Origin: Arthrobacter methylotrophus
GTDB taxonomy: Bacteria > Actinomycetota > Actinomycetes > Actinomycetales > Micrococcaceae
NCBI RefSeq assembly: GCF_039539965.1
Contig: NZ_BAABED010000001.1
Location: 2,480,001 to 2,544,000 of the forward strand
DNA length: 64,000 nucleotides
Reading direction: 5' to 3'
Positions 32,811-41,273 of this stretch are shown here, piece by piece (the stretch's first letter is position 1; each line of letters starts with the position of its first letter). Made by a program: the position numbers and the translations under genes. Below the pieces are notes generated by a model. That model worked only from the letters and a program-made list of their open reading frames with translations. It did no database searches and was not told where the DNA came from.

Positions 32811-34504
32811 AGGCCCTGACCGCGGCCCGGGCCTTGCTACCCGGCCGGCAGGACTACGCACTGTTGCCGCGTACCTGGAAAGGAGACCTGGTCGCCGGGA
32901 TCACCGTCGGCATCGTCGCGCTGCCGCTGGCCCTGGCATTCGGTGTCAGCTCCGGCGCGGGCGCGGCCAGCGGACTGATCACCGCGGTGATCGCCGGCGT
33001 GATCGCGGCCGTCTTCGGTGGCTCCAACATCCAGGTCTCCGGACCCACCGGAGCCATGGTGGTGGTCCTGGGCCCGGTCATCGCCGCCCACGGGCTCGGC
33101 GCACTAGCCGCAGTCTCGGTCCTTGCCGGGGTGATCGTGGTCACCGCCGGACTCCTCAAACTCGGGCGGGTCGTCACGCTCCTGCCCTGGCCGGTGATCG
33201 AAGGCTTCACCGTCGGAATCGCCGCGATCATCTTCCTGCAACAAGTCCCCGCCGCGTTCGGCACCAAACCCGGGCCCGCCAGCAACGCCGTCCTCTCAGC
33301 CATCCAAGCCCTCGGCACCGCGTCCCCGACCTCGCTCATCGCCCCGCTCGCCCTCGTAGCACTCGTGGCAGTAATCATGATTGCCGCGCCGCGGATCCAC
33401 CCCCGCATCCCAGGCTCCCTCATCGCGATCATCATCGCCAGCGTGGCCGCGCAACTACTTGACCTGCCGGTGACACGGATCGGGACCCTGCCCGATTCCC
33501 TACCAGCCCCGACGATGCCCTCCCTGGACCCGGCAACGATCACCGCCCTGGCCGGATCCGCAGCCACGATCGCGGCCCTTGCCGCGATCGAGTCACTGCT
33601 CTCGGCACGCGTCGCCTCCTCGATCTCCGATACCGGCCCCTACGACGCGGACCGCGAACTCCTGGGCCAAGGCCTCGCATCCGTCGCGTCCGGATTCTTC
33701 GGCGGCATGCCCGCCACCGGCGCCATCGCCCGCACCGCGGTGAACATCCGCTCCGGCGGCCAGACCCGCTTGGCCGCCATCACCCACGCACTGGTCCTGC
33801 TCGCCGTCGTCTACCTCGCCACCGGCCCGGTCTCCCGCATCCCCCTCGCCGCCCTCGCCGGAGTACTCATGATCACCGCCACACGCATGGTCTCCCTCAA
33901 AACGCTACGCAGCGTGATCGGATCAACCCGGGCCGACACGATCGTGTTCTTCGTCACCGCACTCATCACCGTGTCCTTCGACCTGATCCAGGCCGTGGAA
34001 ATCGGAATCGCCGCCGCCGCCTTCTTCGCCCTGCGCGCCCTGGTCCGCTCCAGCGGCGTCCACCGCGAAGAAATCCCCGGCCCCGTCCACGAAGGCGACG
34101 AACACATCGCCGTATTCCGACTCGACGGGGCCCTGTTCTTCGCCGCCGCCGAACGCGTCCTGGAACGAGTCAACGCCATCCGCAACGTCGACGTCGTCAT
34201 CATCCGCATGTCACAACTACAAATCCTGGACGCAACCGGAGCCAAAACCATCACAGACATCATCCAAACCCTCGAACGCCGCGGAATCACCGTCCTCATC
34301 AAAGGAATCCAGGAACGCCACCTCCGACTCGTCACCCAAGTCGGCGTCCTGGACTCCCTACGCCACCACAAACACCTCTTCACCGAACTAGCCCCCGCCA
34401 TCGAACACGCCCGAAGCCACGTAACCCGCGCCACCACCACCCGCGCTAAGCACGGCCGGAGCACGGAGTCGGCTCCAGCCGTAACCGACCCCACCGACGA
34501 ATGA
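32807..34504 (+). CDS. SulP family anion transporter with C-terminal STAS domain
   Basis: A 565-residue membrane transporter of the SulP/SLC26 group, which moves sulfate, bicarbonate or other anions. The membrane part begins with GDLVAGITVGIVALPLALAF and contains SGPTGAMVVVLGPVIA and the ATGAIARTAVN segment typical of the family. The STAS domain occupies about residues 430-540 (FRLDGALFFAAAERVLERV, MSQLQILDATGAK). GTG start overlaps the ArsR stop. The ArsR pairing is also seen for predicted bicarbonate/sulfate SulP proteins; the substrate remains open. Confidence 0.92.
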   Translation: MKALTAARALLPGRQDYALLPRTWKGDLVAGITVGIVALPLALAFGVSSGAGAASGLITAVIAGVIAAVFGGSNIQVSGPTGAMVVVLGPVIAAHGLGALAAVSVLAGVIVVTAGLLKLGRVVTLLPWPVIEGFTVGIAAIIFLQQVPAAFGTKPGPASNAVLSAIQALGTASPTSLIAPLALVALVAVIMIAAPRIHPRIPGSLIAIIIASVAAQLLDLPVTRIGTLPDSLPAPTMPSLDPATITALAGSAATIAALAAIESLLSARVASSISDTGPYDADRELLGQGLASVASGFFGGMPATGAIARTAVNIRSGGQTRLAAITHALVLLAVVYLATGPVSRIPLAALAGVLMITATRMVSLKTLRSVIGSTRADTIVFFVTALITVSFDLIQAVEIGIAAAAFFALRALVRSSGVHREEIPGPVHEGDEHIAVFRLDGALFFAAAERVLERVNAIRNVDVVIIRMSQLQILDATGAKTITDIIQTLERRGITVLIKGIQERHLRLVTQVGVLDSLRHHKHLFTELAPAIEHARSHVTRATTTRAKHGRSTESAPAVTDPTDE

Positions 34505-34707
34505 ATCCAATGGAAAAACACCTCAGAACCATCCGCACCGCCATCTCAGACTTGGAAAGCCAGCCCTCCCGGCAGGATCGTGCCCATGCCGATCTGGTCC
34601 AGGCCCTGTGCGAGGCCATGGCAGCACAAGTCCCGCCCGCCGATGCCGCGGCGGCTGCCAACATGAGCCTGAGCGAATTGTTCAACACGCTACGCAAGCG
34701 CAGCTGA
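34501..34707 (+). CDS. Small hypothetical protein coupled to SulP
   Basis: A 68-residue acidic/helical protein without membrane segment or known motif. ATG 34501 overlaps the SulP stop (ATGA), which argues for translation; a second ATG at 34510 is also possible. The C-terminal half (AAAAANMSLSELFNTLRKRS) looks helical. Possibly an accessory protein for the transporter. Confidence 0.5.
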   Translation: MNPMEKHLRTIRTAISDLESQPSRQDRAHADLVQALCEAMAAQVPPADAAAAANMSLSELFNTLRKRS

Positions 34708-34793
34708 GAAACGGTTCCTCCCTCCCTCCGTCGGATCGACACCATTTCCAACGCCAGCCAGAAGCACAACACTTCCCTACCCCAAGGAGCGAC

Positions 34794-35135
34794 ATGACTG
34801 CCTCCCAGCAAAACGCGGCGCAGGCTCCCGCGCGCGGATCCCGGATCGTCGGTGTCGGTTCCTACCAGCCGGACAGGGTTCTCAGCAACGACGAGCTCAG
34901 CCGGATAGTGGAGACCAGCGACGAATGGATCCGCACCAGGGTCGGGATCGAAACACGCCGCGTCGCCGACACCGAATCGTTCGCGGACGTGGCCATCGGA
35001 GCCGGGCTGGACGCACTCATCCGCAGCGGCCAACTCCCACCCGACAGCCCCGTGCTGCTCTTCGGATTCGGTGGAGGATTCTCCTACGCAGGCCAGGTCA
35101 TCCGCACGCCGAGCACCGCAGACACGTCCTGTTAA
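34794..35135 (+). pseudogene. Internally deleted 3-oxoacyl-ACP synthase III (FabH-like), frame preserved
   Basis: AAGGAG four bases before ATG 34794 gives a strong start. The product (113 residues) has the N-terminus of a KAS III enzyme, RIVGVGSYQPDRVLSNDEL and WIRTRVGIETRR, joined directly after ADVAIGAG to the family's C-terminal end, LLFGFGGGFSYAGQV. Intact FabH has about 320-350 residues; the catalytic Cys and His and Asn are all missing. The junction keeps the frame, so a small stable protein could be made. It cannot be a condensing enzyme. Either a decay product or a reused dimerisation-type fragment. Confidence 0.7.
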
Positions 35136-35161
35136 CCGACTCCCGCCTTGAAAGAAAACAA

Positions 35162-35602
35162 ATGCCTTCCTTGAACGAAACCAGCGCCCGTGTCCGGGCC
35201 GCCCATCTGCTCGTGCGGTCCGCCGAAGAGTGGGACACCCTCTCAGAAGAGTTGCTCCGGGCCTACGACCTCAAAGACAACGACAAAGTCGAAATGCTCC
35301 ACGAGTCTGTCCTTGCCGCCTGGAAATCGGTCACCCGCAACCTCCTTACCGACCCGCTGAACGCAATCGGCATTGCTGTCACCCCGGCCACCACCTACTG
35401 GGGCATCGCAACCCTGACCGCCGGCAAACGCAACCGCCAGCCACAACTCACCCAAACGGACACCCCCGGGACCAGCGGCACCCAGCCCCGCCTACGGAAT
35501 TTCGAGGAAGTCATGGCCGACTACAACGCCTGCCTCGAGTATCTGGCCGGCAACGAACAGCTGACAACAGCAGTAAACACGCCAAGCCGGAAACTGCAGT
35601 AA
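35162..35602 (+). CDS. Hypothetical protein
   Basis: A 146-residue protein lying 26 bases after the mini-FabH gene. The N-terminal half is helical (ARVRAAHLLVRSAEEWDTLS and LLRAYDLKDNDKVEMLH), the centre is basic, and the C-terminal part contains FEEVMADYNACLEYLAG. I recognise no family. The ribosome site is weak (GAAAG). Confidence 0.5.
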   Translation: MPSLNETSARVRAAHLLVRSAEEWDTLSEELLRAYDLKDNDKVEMLHESVLAAWKSVTRNLLTDPLNAIGIAVTPATTYWGIATLTAGKRNRQPQLTQTDTPGTSGTQPRLRNFEEVMADYNACLEYLAGNEQLTTAVNTPSRKLQ

Positions 35603-35703
35603 TCCGCAGGCCCCGCCCGGTGTTGCGAACTCCGCTTGGATTCTTCCTTGTACCCACAGCCCCGCCCGCCGTCCGCCGTCGACATGTTCACGAAAGTCCG
35701 CTT

Positions 35704-35949
35704 GTGTTGAAGCCCCGCTACGTCAAAGACTGGACCACCCTTGCAGGTGCCAGCGTCGAGATCCGGCTGCAAGGACAACTGGTGGACAGCGGCTGTGTCG
35801 ATTCTGTCACTGATGACGGCGCCATCCTCTGGCTCGTGAACCCGGCACAGATCCGGAAGCTCTACGAAAAAACCGAATACCACGAAGCCTGGGTGATCGA
35901 GGAGCCCGCCGCGTCCCGGGACCGCGGCAGGAAGGACACCACACCATGA
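35704..35949 (+). CDS. Small hypothetical protein
   Basis: About 81 residues from a GTG start (a TTG follows at once). The core WTTLAGASVEIRLQGQLVDSG and VTDDGAILWLVNP suggests a small beta-barrel-like fold such as an Sm or SH3-like domain. The end is charged (RDRGRKDTT). Start and reality are uncertain, but the frame ends in an ATGA overlap with another small frame. Confidence 0.45.
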   Translation: MLKPRYVKDWTTLAGASVEIRLQGQLVDSGCVDSVTDDGAILWLVNPAQIRKLYEKTEYHEAWVIEEPAASRDRGRKDTTP

Positions 35950-36134
35950 CCGGCTCCAGGCACGACCGGCCAGGGGGTGACGTTGTTCGCCGAGATGCCG
36001 ACGCTGCGTTCGCCGGACACCCGCTCTGCTCCTATGACCAGACGGCCGGTGCGACACTGAAGCGGAAAAGCCGAACCGTCACCACTTCCCCACCTCCAGC
36101 CACGTCATGCACGCGCAGGCACTCCCCGCCCTGA
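35946..36134 (+). CDS. Possible small protein, weak support
   Basis: A 62-residue frame overlapping the previous stop as ATGA. It has no recognised motif and a Ser/Thr/Pro-rich end. The coupling is the only argument for translation. Confidence 0.25.
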   Translation: MTGSRHDRPGGDVVRRDADAAFAGHPLCSYDQTAGATLKRKSRTVTTSPPPATSCTRRHSPP

Positions 36135-36235
36135 ATGAATAGGCACCGGGTGACAGATCTGTATCAGCACATTTTTCACGGAGACGAATGTCCCCTACGG
36201 CAAATGCGGTCTGTCCGACCAACCGGGGAAACGTC

Positions 36236-36679
36236 TCAATCGACCTGTCCCTCCCCTTGCGACATCCAGTAATCGTTGATCGCCTGAACGGCCTGCTCTT
36301 TCGTCATGCGGGCAACATCTCGTTCATTCAGTCCAACGGTGTGGGTGAGTTGCCAGACCAGCGCCAGGGGAATAGCCAAAGCGGGAGGGGCTGCCATTCC
36401 GCGGGCAGGCAAGGCTCCGTCATCGACGCATGCCCAAAACTCATCCTCACCGACCTCGAGCTGATCTTGGAGAATATGGTTCCAGATCGAACTCGAATAC
36501 GTGGTGCGATCCACCGGGCGGGAAATCCGGGTCCGCAAGATCCGTCCATCTTGCAGACTCAACCGGTAGGTCGCGTGATGGCGCAGTGGTTTCCCCCGGG
36601 CATTCGTCACCAGCTCCCAGCGCTCGGTTAGACAGAACTTTTCATGGTCGTCCCGTCCGCCCATGCGTCGGACGCTCAT
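36236..36679 (-). CDS. Putative toxin-like partner of a type II toxin-antitoxin pair
   Basis: A 147-residue basic-then-acidic protein. GGRDDHEKFCLTERWELVTN and GKPLRHHATYRLSLQDGRIL, RTRISRPVDRTTYSSSIW resemble actinobacterial proteins annotated as cytotoxic translational repressors of toxin-antitoxin systems. Those annotations rest on context rather than assay. The gene overlaps the upstream antitoxin-like gene by four bases (ATGA), the usual order antitoxin then toxin. The mRNA target site, if any, is unknown. Alternative: a non-toxic conserved protein of the same pairing. Confidence 0.6.
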   Translation of the reverse strand: MSVRRMGGRDDHEKFCLTERWELVTNARGKPLRHHATYRLSLQDGRILRTRISRPVDRTTYSSSIWNHILQDQLEVGEDEFWACVDDGALPARGMAAPPALAIPLALVWQLTHTVGLNERDVARMTKEQAVQAINDYWMSQGEGQVD

Positions 36680-37116
36680 GCCACCGAGCCGGTGAGCCAG
36701 GCGGTCAATTGCTGATCGGTGGACAGGTCAATGAGCTGAACCAAGGCCCAGTTCTCGCGGTGATTGGGCGCCGCGTGCAAATGGTCCTCCCAGTCCTCCG
36801 CGTAGTCCCGCAAAGCATCGACGAAGTCCGCCAAGGCTTCAGCCAGTTCCGTGGCCTCAGCGGCAAAAGGCTGCCCCGGCATGAAGACAGCCCATGCTCC
36901 GTCCTCGTTCACGACCTGGGCATTGGCGACGACCGTCAGTTCCAGATACCGACGCAAGCTCTCTCCATTGACCACGGCGGCTGTAGCCCGGTCAGGCCGC
37001 CGTATCGTGGACAGCCCTCCCCGCTCGCTGGCATCGAGGATCGTCTTCAACGAATCCCGTGCCTGGGTAAACCCGTAGACGTGTCCACCGACTGCCTCAT
37101 GTGCGGGGGTGCTCAT
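36676..37116 (-). CDS. Prevent-host-death (Phd/YefM-like) family antitoxin
   Basis: A 146-residue protein. The N-terminal half (GFTQARDSLKTILDASERG, TIRRPDRATAAVVNGESLRRYL) fits the Phd/YefM DNA-binding fold. The C-terminal half is highly acidic (ATELAEALADFVDALRDYAE), as expected of a toxin-neutralising segment. It is longer than usual Phd antitoxins. Start at ATG 37116; upstream frame to 37257 crosses the promoter. Transcript probably leaderless. Confidence 0.65.
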   Translation of the reverse strand: MSTPAHEAVGGHVYGFTQARDSLKTILDASERGGLSTIRRPDRATAAVVNGESLRRYLELTVVANAQVVNEDGAWAVFMPGQPFAAEATELAEALADFVDALRDYAEDWEDHLHAAPNHRENWALVQLIDLSTDQQLTAWLTGSVA

Positions 37117-37122
37117 ATATCC

Positions 37123-37155
37123 ATCATCCGAACGTACATCAAGTACGTCAAGTAC
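37123..37155 (-). promoter_or_regulatory. Promoter with GTAC repeats upstream of the toxin-antitoxin-like pair
   Basis: On the minus strand TTGACG (37151-37146) and GATGAT (37128-37123) are separated by 17 bases. Only six bases lie between the -10 box and the antitoxin ATG, so transcription would start at or next to the A of ATG. Three GTAC units at 37134, 37143 and 37152 repeat every 9 bases across the promoter and form overlapping dyads such as AAGTACTT, likely the autorepressor site. Confidence 0.58.
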
Positions 37156-37376
37156 TTCTATGTCGCTTTCCGTTCCGTGGTCGTCACTGGGACCATTTGG
37201 TGGCTGATGCCATAGCAAAATCACCGAAGACTGTTCCCGCGGGGGTGCCGACGTCACTCGCTTGGCAGTTTCCGCGGATCAGGGAACCCGAGCGAGACGT
37301 ACCCATGCGCCCGATTGTTCAGTGAAGCTGCCAAGACCGGAGTGGACTCATCATGGGTCGCGACCGTTTTCCCTGG

Positions 37377-37860
37377 TTATGGTCGGATGATTCGGCCGGC
37401 GTATTGGACCAACCTGCCCTTGAAGGAAATGGGTGCCGCAAGGAACAAGGTGTCCAGCTTCGGACAATCAAAGCCTTCGCCAATGTGGGAGCCGGTTCCC
37501 AACACCAGCAGCGGCTGCGCGTCATCGGAGTTGGAAAGACGCTCGACGGCGGCTTGTGGTTCCTTCGTCTTCATTGCCCCGGTGAAGACCATCGGTTTCA
37601 GACCATCCGCCTCGAACCGGGACCTGAAGGAATCAAGATGGGTTTTCCAGGTCGTCAGCAAAAGAATTCGCGAGTTTTGTTCGTAAGCCGCCATAACGTC
37701 GTCGTAGATTTGCTGCAGGCGATCCTCGTTGGCGATCAAGTCCTTGTAGATGGCGGGAGTCCCGCCAGGCGCGCTGGGCTCCGCGACGCCGTCGTAACTG
37801 TAGGAAGTCCGGTGGAGCTTCAAAGCCAGCGACGGCTCGGCAACCTCATGCGGGTGGCGC
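37377..37860 (-). pseudogene. C-terminal fragment of an SF2 DEAD/DEAH helicase
   Basis: The minus strand encodes AIYKDLIANEDRLQQIYDDV, LLLTTWKTHLDSFRSRFEAD, VLGTGSHIGEGFDCPKLDTL and FKGRLVQYAGRIIRP. These are helicase motifs IV to VI (the GEGFDCP and QYAGRIxR signatures). The ATPase half (Walker A and B) is absent, and the frame ends right after motif VI. The upstream part of the same open frame is antisense to the synthetase gene and is not real. A clear remnant. Confidence 0.72.
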
Positions 37861-38037
37861 GGTAGCTGCTGCGGAGCAGGGGGCGAGATGGTGTGAGTTA
37901 TGGTGGGCCTCGAACTGCATTCCGGGCCTTGAAAACATTCGGTAGTCCCGAAAACCTGACCAGTACGGGCCAGTCCGGCCGATGTACGGGCCGTAGACCC
38001 TTCGAGGGGCCGCCCTCGGCCGTAATGGCGGGCTTGT

Positions 38038-40026
38038 TCATGCGGCGAATGCCGCCTTAATAATCCGCACCGTGTCCTCGACGTCCTCCGGTTTGACCAG
38101 CACCCCGGGATCCAAGGTTTCGCCGATGACCGCGCCCTGGATGACGCGTTTGAGGGGAATTTCCAACCGCTTCCCGGAAGGGTTGCGGGGAATGCTGGGG
38201 ACAAATACGACGTCGTCGGGCACGTGCCGGGGGGACAGCTCTGTCCGCAGTGCGCGGCGGACAGCCGTCTCGAGATGGACAGTATCGGCGCCTTCCTGCG
38301 GTTCGATGAGCAGGACGAGCCGGCCCATGCCGCCGGCCCGGTCCTCGAAGTGCAACACCATGCTGTCGCTGACCTGCGGCAGGCCATCGAGGATGGCGTA
38401 AAACTCGGCCGTGCCCAGTCGTACGCCGCCACGGTTCAGGGTGGCGTCCGACCGGCCGGAAATCACCCAGGTCCCACGCTCGGTCTCGATAAGCCAGTCG
38501 CCGTGTCGCCAGACGCCCGGGTATGCACTGAAATAGCTGTCGGTGTAACGCGCGTTGTCTTTGTCCCCCCAGAAGAAAACCGGCATCGAGGGCATGGGCT
38601 TGGTTGCTACGAGTTCGCCCGCCACGCCGTGCAGCGGGTGTCCGTCGCGGTCCCACGACTCCACTGAGACGCCCAACGGCCGGCAGGACATTTCGCCCGC
38701 GTAGACTCCCGTGAGCGGGCTGGCACCCAGGAAGGCGGCACATATATCAGTACCTCCGGAGGTGGGGGCCAGCACCAGATCCGGACTGACGGCGTCGTAC
38801 ACCCAGGCCGCGACATCCGCCGCAAGGGGCGAACCCGAGCATTGGATTTCCCGCAGACGGCTGAGATCCCACGTGGTGCCGGGCGTGAGACCGGCGTGCG
38901 CGCACGCAGCAAGGTAGGCGGAGCCGGTGCCGAGGTAGGTGGCCTTGGTTTCGGCTGCTACGCCCCACTGGGACCATTCGCCGTCGAGCGTGGGCCAGTT
39001 GGGGTCGCCGTCCATCAGGACGACGGCGGCGCCGGTCAACAGGGTGGAAATGCCAAGGGTCCACACCATCCAGCCGGTGGTGGTAAACCAGAACGCGGTG
39101 TCCTTTGGCCCCATGTCGAAGTGCAGCCCCATGGCCTTGAAGTGCTCCAGCAGCAGCCCGCCGTGGGAGTGCACAATTGCCTTGGGTTTGCCGGTGGTTC
39201 CCGAGGAGAACAGGACCGTCAGCGGGTGCGCGAAAGGCACGGCCTCAAAACGGATCTCCGAACCGTCCCCGGTGAAGTCACTATAAGCAATAGTGTCGGC
39301 GGGTAGCTCGCAGTCCTGATTCAGGTACGGCAGCAGTACCACCTGCGTCTCGGGAAGTTCCAGCCGGATCCGGGCGATGTCGTCAGCGCGGGACAGGTCT
39401 TTTTTCCCCCAGCGGTAGCCATCGATCGCGATGAGTAGCGTCGGTTCGAGTTGGGTGATCCTGTCCACCACAGACTTCGGTCCCATTTCCGGTGGCACTG
39501 AGCACCAGATCGCTCCCAGCGCTGTGGTGGCCAGGTAGGTGGCCAACGTCTGCGGGATGTTCGGCAGGTATCCGGCCACACGGTCCCCCATCTTGACGCC
39601 CTGCCGGATCAGCCCCTGCTGAATCCGGCCGATTTCGTCCAGCAGCCGGGCGCCGGTCCAGTCGGAACTGCCGGTGGTCTGGCTCCGGGCCTTGACCATG
39701 ACATCGTCCGGGCGTCCCCGAAGCGCGCGGACGATGTGCTCGGTGTAATTGATAGTCGCACCCGGGAACCACTCGGCCCCGGGCATCTTGTGATCCCGCA
39801 GCACGGTTTCATAGGGGGTGTGCGTGATGATTTCGAAGTGGTCCCAGACTTCCGCCCAGAACTCCTCGAGATTGTCCACGGACCACCGCCAGGCGTCTTC
39901 GTACCCGGCGAACGTTCTGCCCGTCTTCCGCTCGATGCCCGCGAGGAAGCGGCCCATCCGGTAGCCGGACCATTCCTCCCGTTCGGGGGCTGCTCGCAGC
40001 AGGGTGCCGGTTTCAACAGAACGCAT
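38038..40026 (-). CDS. Acetoacetyl-CoA synthetase (acetoacetate-CoA ligase)
   Basis: A 662-residue AMP-forming ligase. The adenylation motif VLFSSGTTGKPKAIVHSHGG, the TTGWMVW segment and the C-terminal catalytic lysine region RNPSGKRLEIPLK are all present. Length and N-terminal sequence (EWSGYRMGRFLAGIE, then VWDHFEI) match acetoacetyl-CoA synthetases (EC 6.2.1.16), which make acetoacetyl-CoA from acetoacetate, ATP and CoA. AAGGA precedes the ATG by about seven bases. It is divergent from the IclR gene and the carboxylase operon, so it probably takes the beta-keto acid made by that operon. Other short beta-keto acids are possible. Confidence 0.92.
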   Translation of the reverse strand: MRSVETGTLLRAAPEREEWSGYRMGRFLAGIERKTGRTFAGYEDAWRWSVDNLEEFWAEVWDHFEIITHTPYETVLRDHKMPGAEWFPGATINYTEHIVRALRGRPDDVMVKARSQTTGSSDWTGARLLDEIGRIQQGLIRQGVKMGDRVAGYLPNIPQTLATYLATTALGAIWCSVPPEMGPKSVVDRITQLEPTLLIAIDGYRWGKKDLSRADDIARIRLELPETQVVLLPYLNQDCELPADTIAYSDFTGDGSEIRFEAVPFAHPLTVLFSSGTTGKPKAIVHSHGGLLLEHFKAMGLHFDMGPKDTAFWFTTTGWMVWTLGISTLLTGAAVVLMDGDPNWPTLDGEWSQWGVAAETKATYLGTGSAYLAACAHAGLTPGTTWDLSRLREIQCSGSPLAADVAAWVYDAVSPDLVLAPTSGGTDICAAFLGASPLTGVYAGEMSCRPLGVSVESWDRDGHPLHGVAGELVATKPMPSMPVFFWGDKDNARYTDSYFSAYPGVWRHGDWLIETERGTWVISGRSDATLNRGGVRLGTAEFYAILDGLPQVSDSMVLHFEDRAGGMGRLVLLIEPQEGADTVHLETAVRRALRTELSPRHVPDDVVFVPSIPRNPSGKRLEIPLKRVIQGAVIGETLDPGVLVKPEDVEDTVRIIKAAFAA

Positions 40027-40102
40027 GAGATTTCCTTCTGGATAATTCGGGGGAAGAACGGGGGGACTGCCTAGATGGCGGGGGCGCTTCGGCCAAGGCC
40101 GA

Positions 40103-40243
40103 TCATCCATAGAGACTCGGTGCCGCGTAGGCCATCACGGCCACATCGAACCCGTCGATCAGGATGAGGGTCAGTGCGATTGCGATCGCCATTACCTGGA
40201 ACCGGGTCATCCTTGAGTGCCGTATTTGGGCTAAGACGTCCAT
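40103..40243 (-). pseudogene. N-terminal stub of an MFS aromatic-acid-type transporter
   Basis: The frame MTRFQVMAIAIALTLILIDG with FDVAVMAYAAPSL is the first helix of an aromatic acid:H+ symporter (AAHS) type MFS protein. It stops after 46 residues at YG-stop. About 400 residues are missing, so a deletion joined this stub to the synthetase gene. It once made the divergent arm a transporter-plus-ligase operon. Confidence 0.6.
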
Positions 40244-40326
40244 GTCCACTTTCTTGTTGTGCAAAGCTCAGGGAGCGTTCAGTGATCGTAGTCACACAAA
40301 ACCGCAAGCGTCCACAACTCTGTTCA

Positions 40327-40347
40327 CAATTTCGCTTAGCGAAATTT
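40327..40347. promoter_or_regulatory. IclR operator candidate, site 1
   Basis: CAATTTCGC TTA GCGAAATTT: near-perfect 9-bp inverted repeat with a 3-bp centre, midway between the divergent starts at 40243 and 40447. It is the strongest of three 21-bp sites of the same design. Confidence 0.65.
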
Positions 40348-40436
40348 GACTCGGAGTACCCGTTTAGCACTTTCCAAGGTCTCGAAGGGAACCCAGCCGG
40401 CCGACCGTCCCTAGCCGGAGCGGGTGGGTTATGCCA

Positions 40437-40457
40437 AGATTCTGCTATGCGAAATCT
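40437..40457. promoter_or_regulatory. IclR operator candidate, site 2
   Basis: AGATTCTGC TAT GCGAAATCT has the same 9-3-9 layout as site 1 and covers the iclR-type gene's ATG (40447). This position suggests autorepression. Confidence 0.5.
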
Positions 40458-41226
40458 AGAGAATCCTGTGAAGCTGGAATCCGTGGACCGAGCCCTCCAG
40501 CTGCTCGTCCTCTTGCGAGAGGGGGAGGTCTTAAGCGTCAAGTCCGCCGGGGAGCGGTTAGGGGTGGCTCCCTCTACGGCGCACCGACTACTGGGGACGC
40601 TGGTGGCCAGGGACTTTGCCACCCAGGACCGGGAACGGCGCTACCGCGCGGGATCCCAACTGGTCCCCCAGGGCGAGAGCCGGTTCTCGGTGAACCAGCT
40701 GCGCCAAGTGGCGCGCCCGGCACTGCAGAGGCTCTATGGCGACGTCGTCGATACCGTCCAACTCATGGTCCTGGCCGGTTCGCATGTGCGGTTCATTGAC
40801 GGCATCGAGTCTGAAGCGGCGCTGCATGTGAAAGCAAGGATGGGGGATCTGATGCCTGCGTACTGCTCCGCCGGGGGCAAGGCGATCCTGGCCGAACTCA
40901 GCAACGTGGAACTGGAGCAGCTCTACCGCGGCGGCCTGACGCCGTGGCCAACCGCGAGAGTTCATACTCTCCCCGCACTAAAGCGGCAACTGGCTGCGGT
41001 CCGCAAGACCGGGTACGCAGTCAATACTGAAGAGACGGAGCAGGGCGTCAGTGGCCTTGGCGTCTGCATCAGAGATGCCACGGGCAAGCCCATGGCAGCC
41101 TTCACCACCGCGATCCCCACAGCCCGATACCAGAAGGGCAAAGTCCCGGATCACGTCAAGGCGCTCAGGGAGGCCGCGTCCGCAACGGAGGCCGAGCTGC
41201 TGACGGGGGCAAGCGAGCCTCACTAA
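40447..41226 (+). CDS. IclR family transcriptional regulator
   Basis: A 259-residue regulator with a winged HTH (VDRALQLLVLLREGEVLSVK, AGERLGVAPSTAHRLLGTLV) and a C-terminal effector domain (YCSAGGKAILAEL, GYAVNTEETEQGVSGLGVCI, AAFTTAIPTARY). IclR proteins commonly control aromatic or short-acid catabolism. The ATG is covered by one of three matching 21-bp dyads, the others being between the divergent genes and in front of the carboxylase operon. It is therefore the probable regulator of the whole 38-48 kb locus. Stop codon is 8 bases before site 3. Confidence 0.92.
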   Translation: MRNLENPVKLESVDRALQLLVLLREGEVLSVKSAGERLGVAPSTAHRLLGTLVARDFATQDRERRYRAGSQLVPQGESRFSVNQLRQVARPALQRLYGDVVDTVQLMVLAGSHVRFIDGIESEAALHVKARMGDLMPAYCSAGGKAILAELSNVELEQLYRGGLTPWPTARVHTLPALKRQLAAVRKTGYAVNTEETEQGVSGLGVCIRDATGKPMAAFTTAIPTARYQKGKVPDHVKALREAASATEAELLTGASEPH

Positions 41227-41233
41227 GATCACC

Positions 41234-41254
41234 AAATTACGCACAGCGGAATCT
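41234..41254. promoter_or_regulatory. IclR operator candidate, site 3
   Basis: AAATTACGC ACA GCGGAATCT repeats the 9-3-9 design, upstream of the biotin-carrier gene. It links the carboxylase operon to the IclR regulator. Confidence 0.5.
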
Positions 41255-41273
41255 CTTCAGAAATCATTGCGGA

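Noticed and set aside
37861..38432. N-terminal half of the long frame ending in the helicase relic
   Set aside because: It is antisense-frame sequence of the acetoacetyl-CoA synthetase gene on the same strand in another frame; only the part after about 37860 has helicase motifs.
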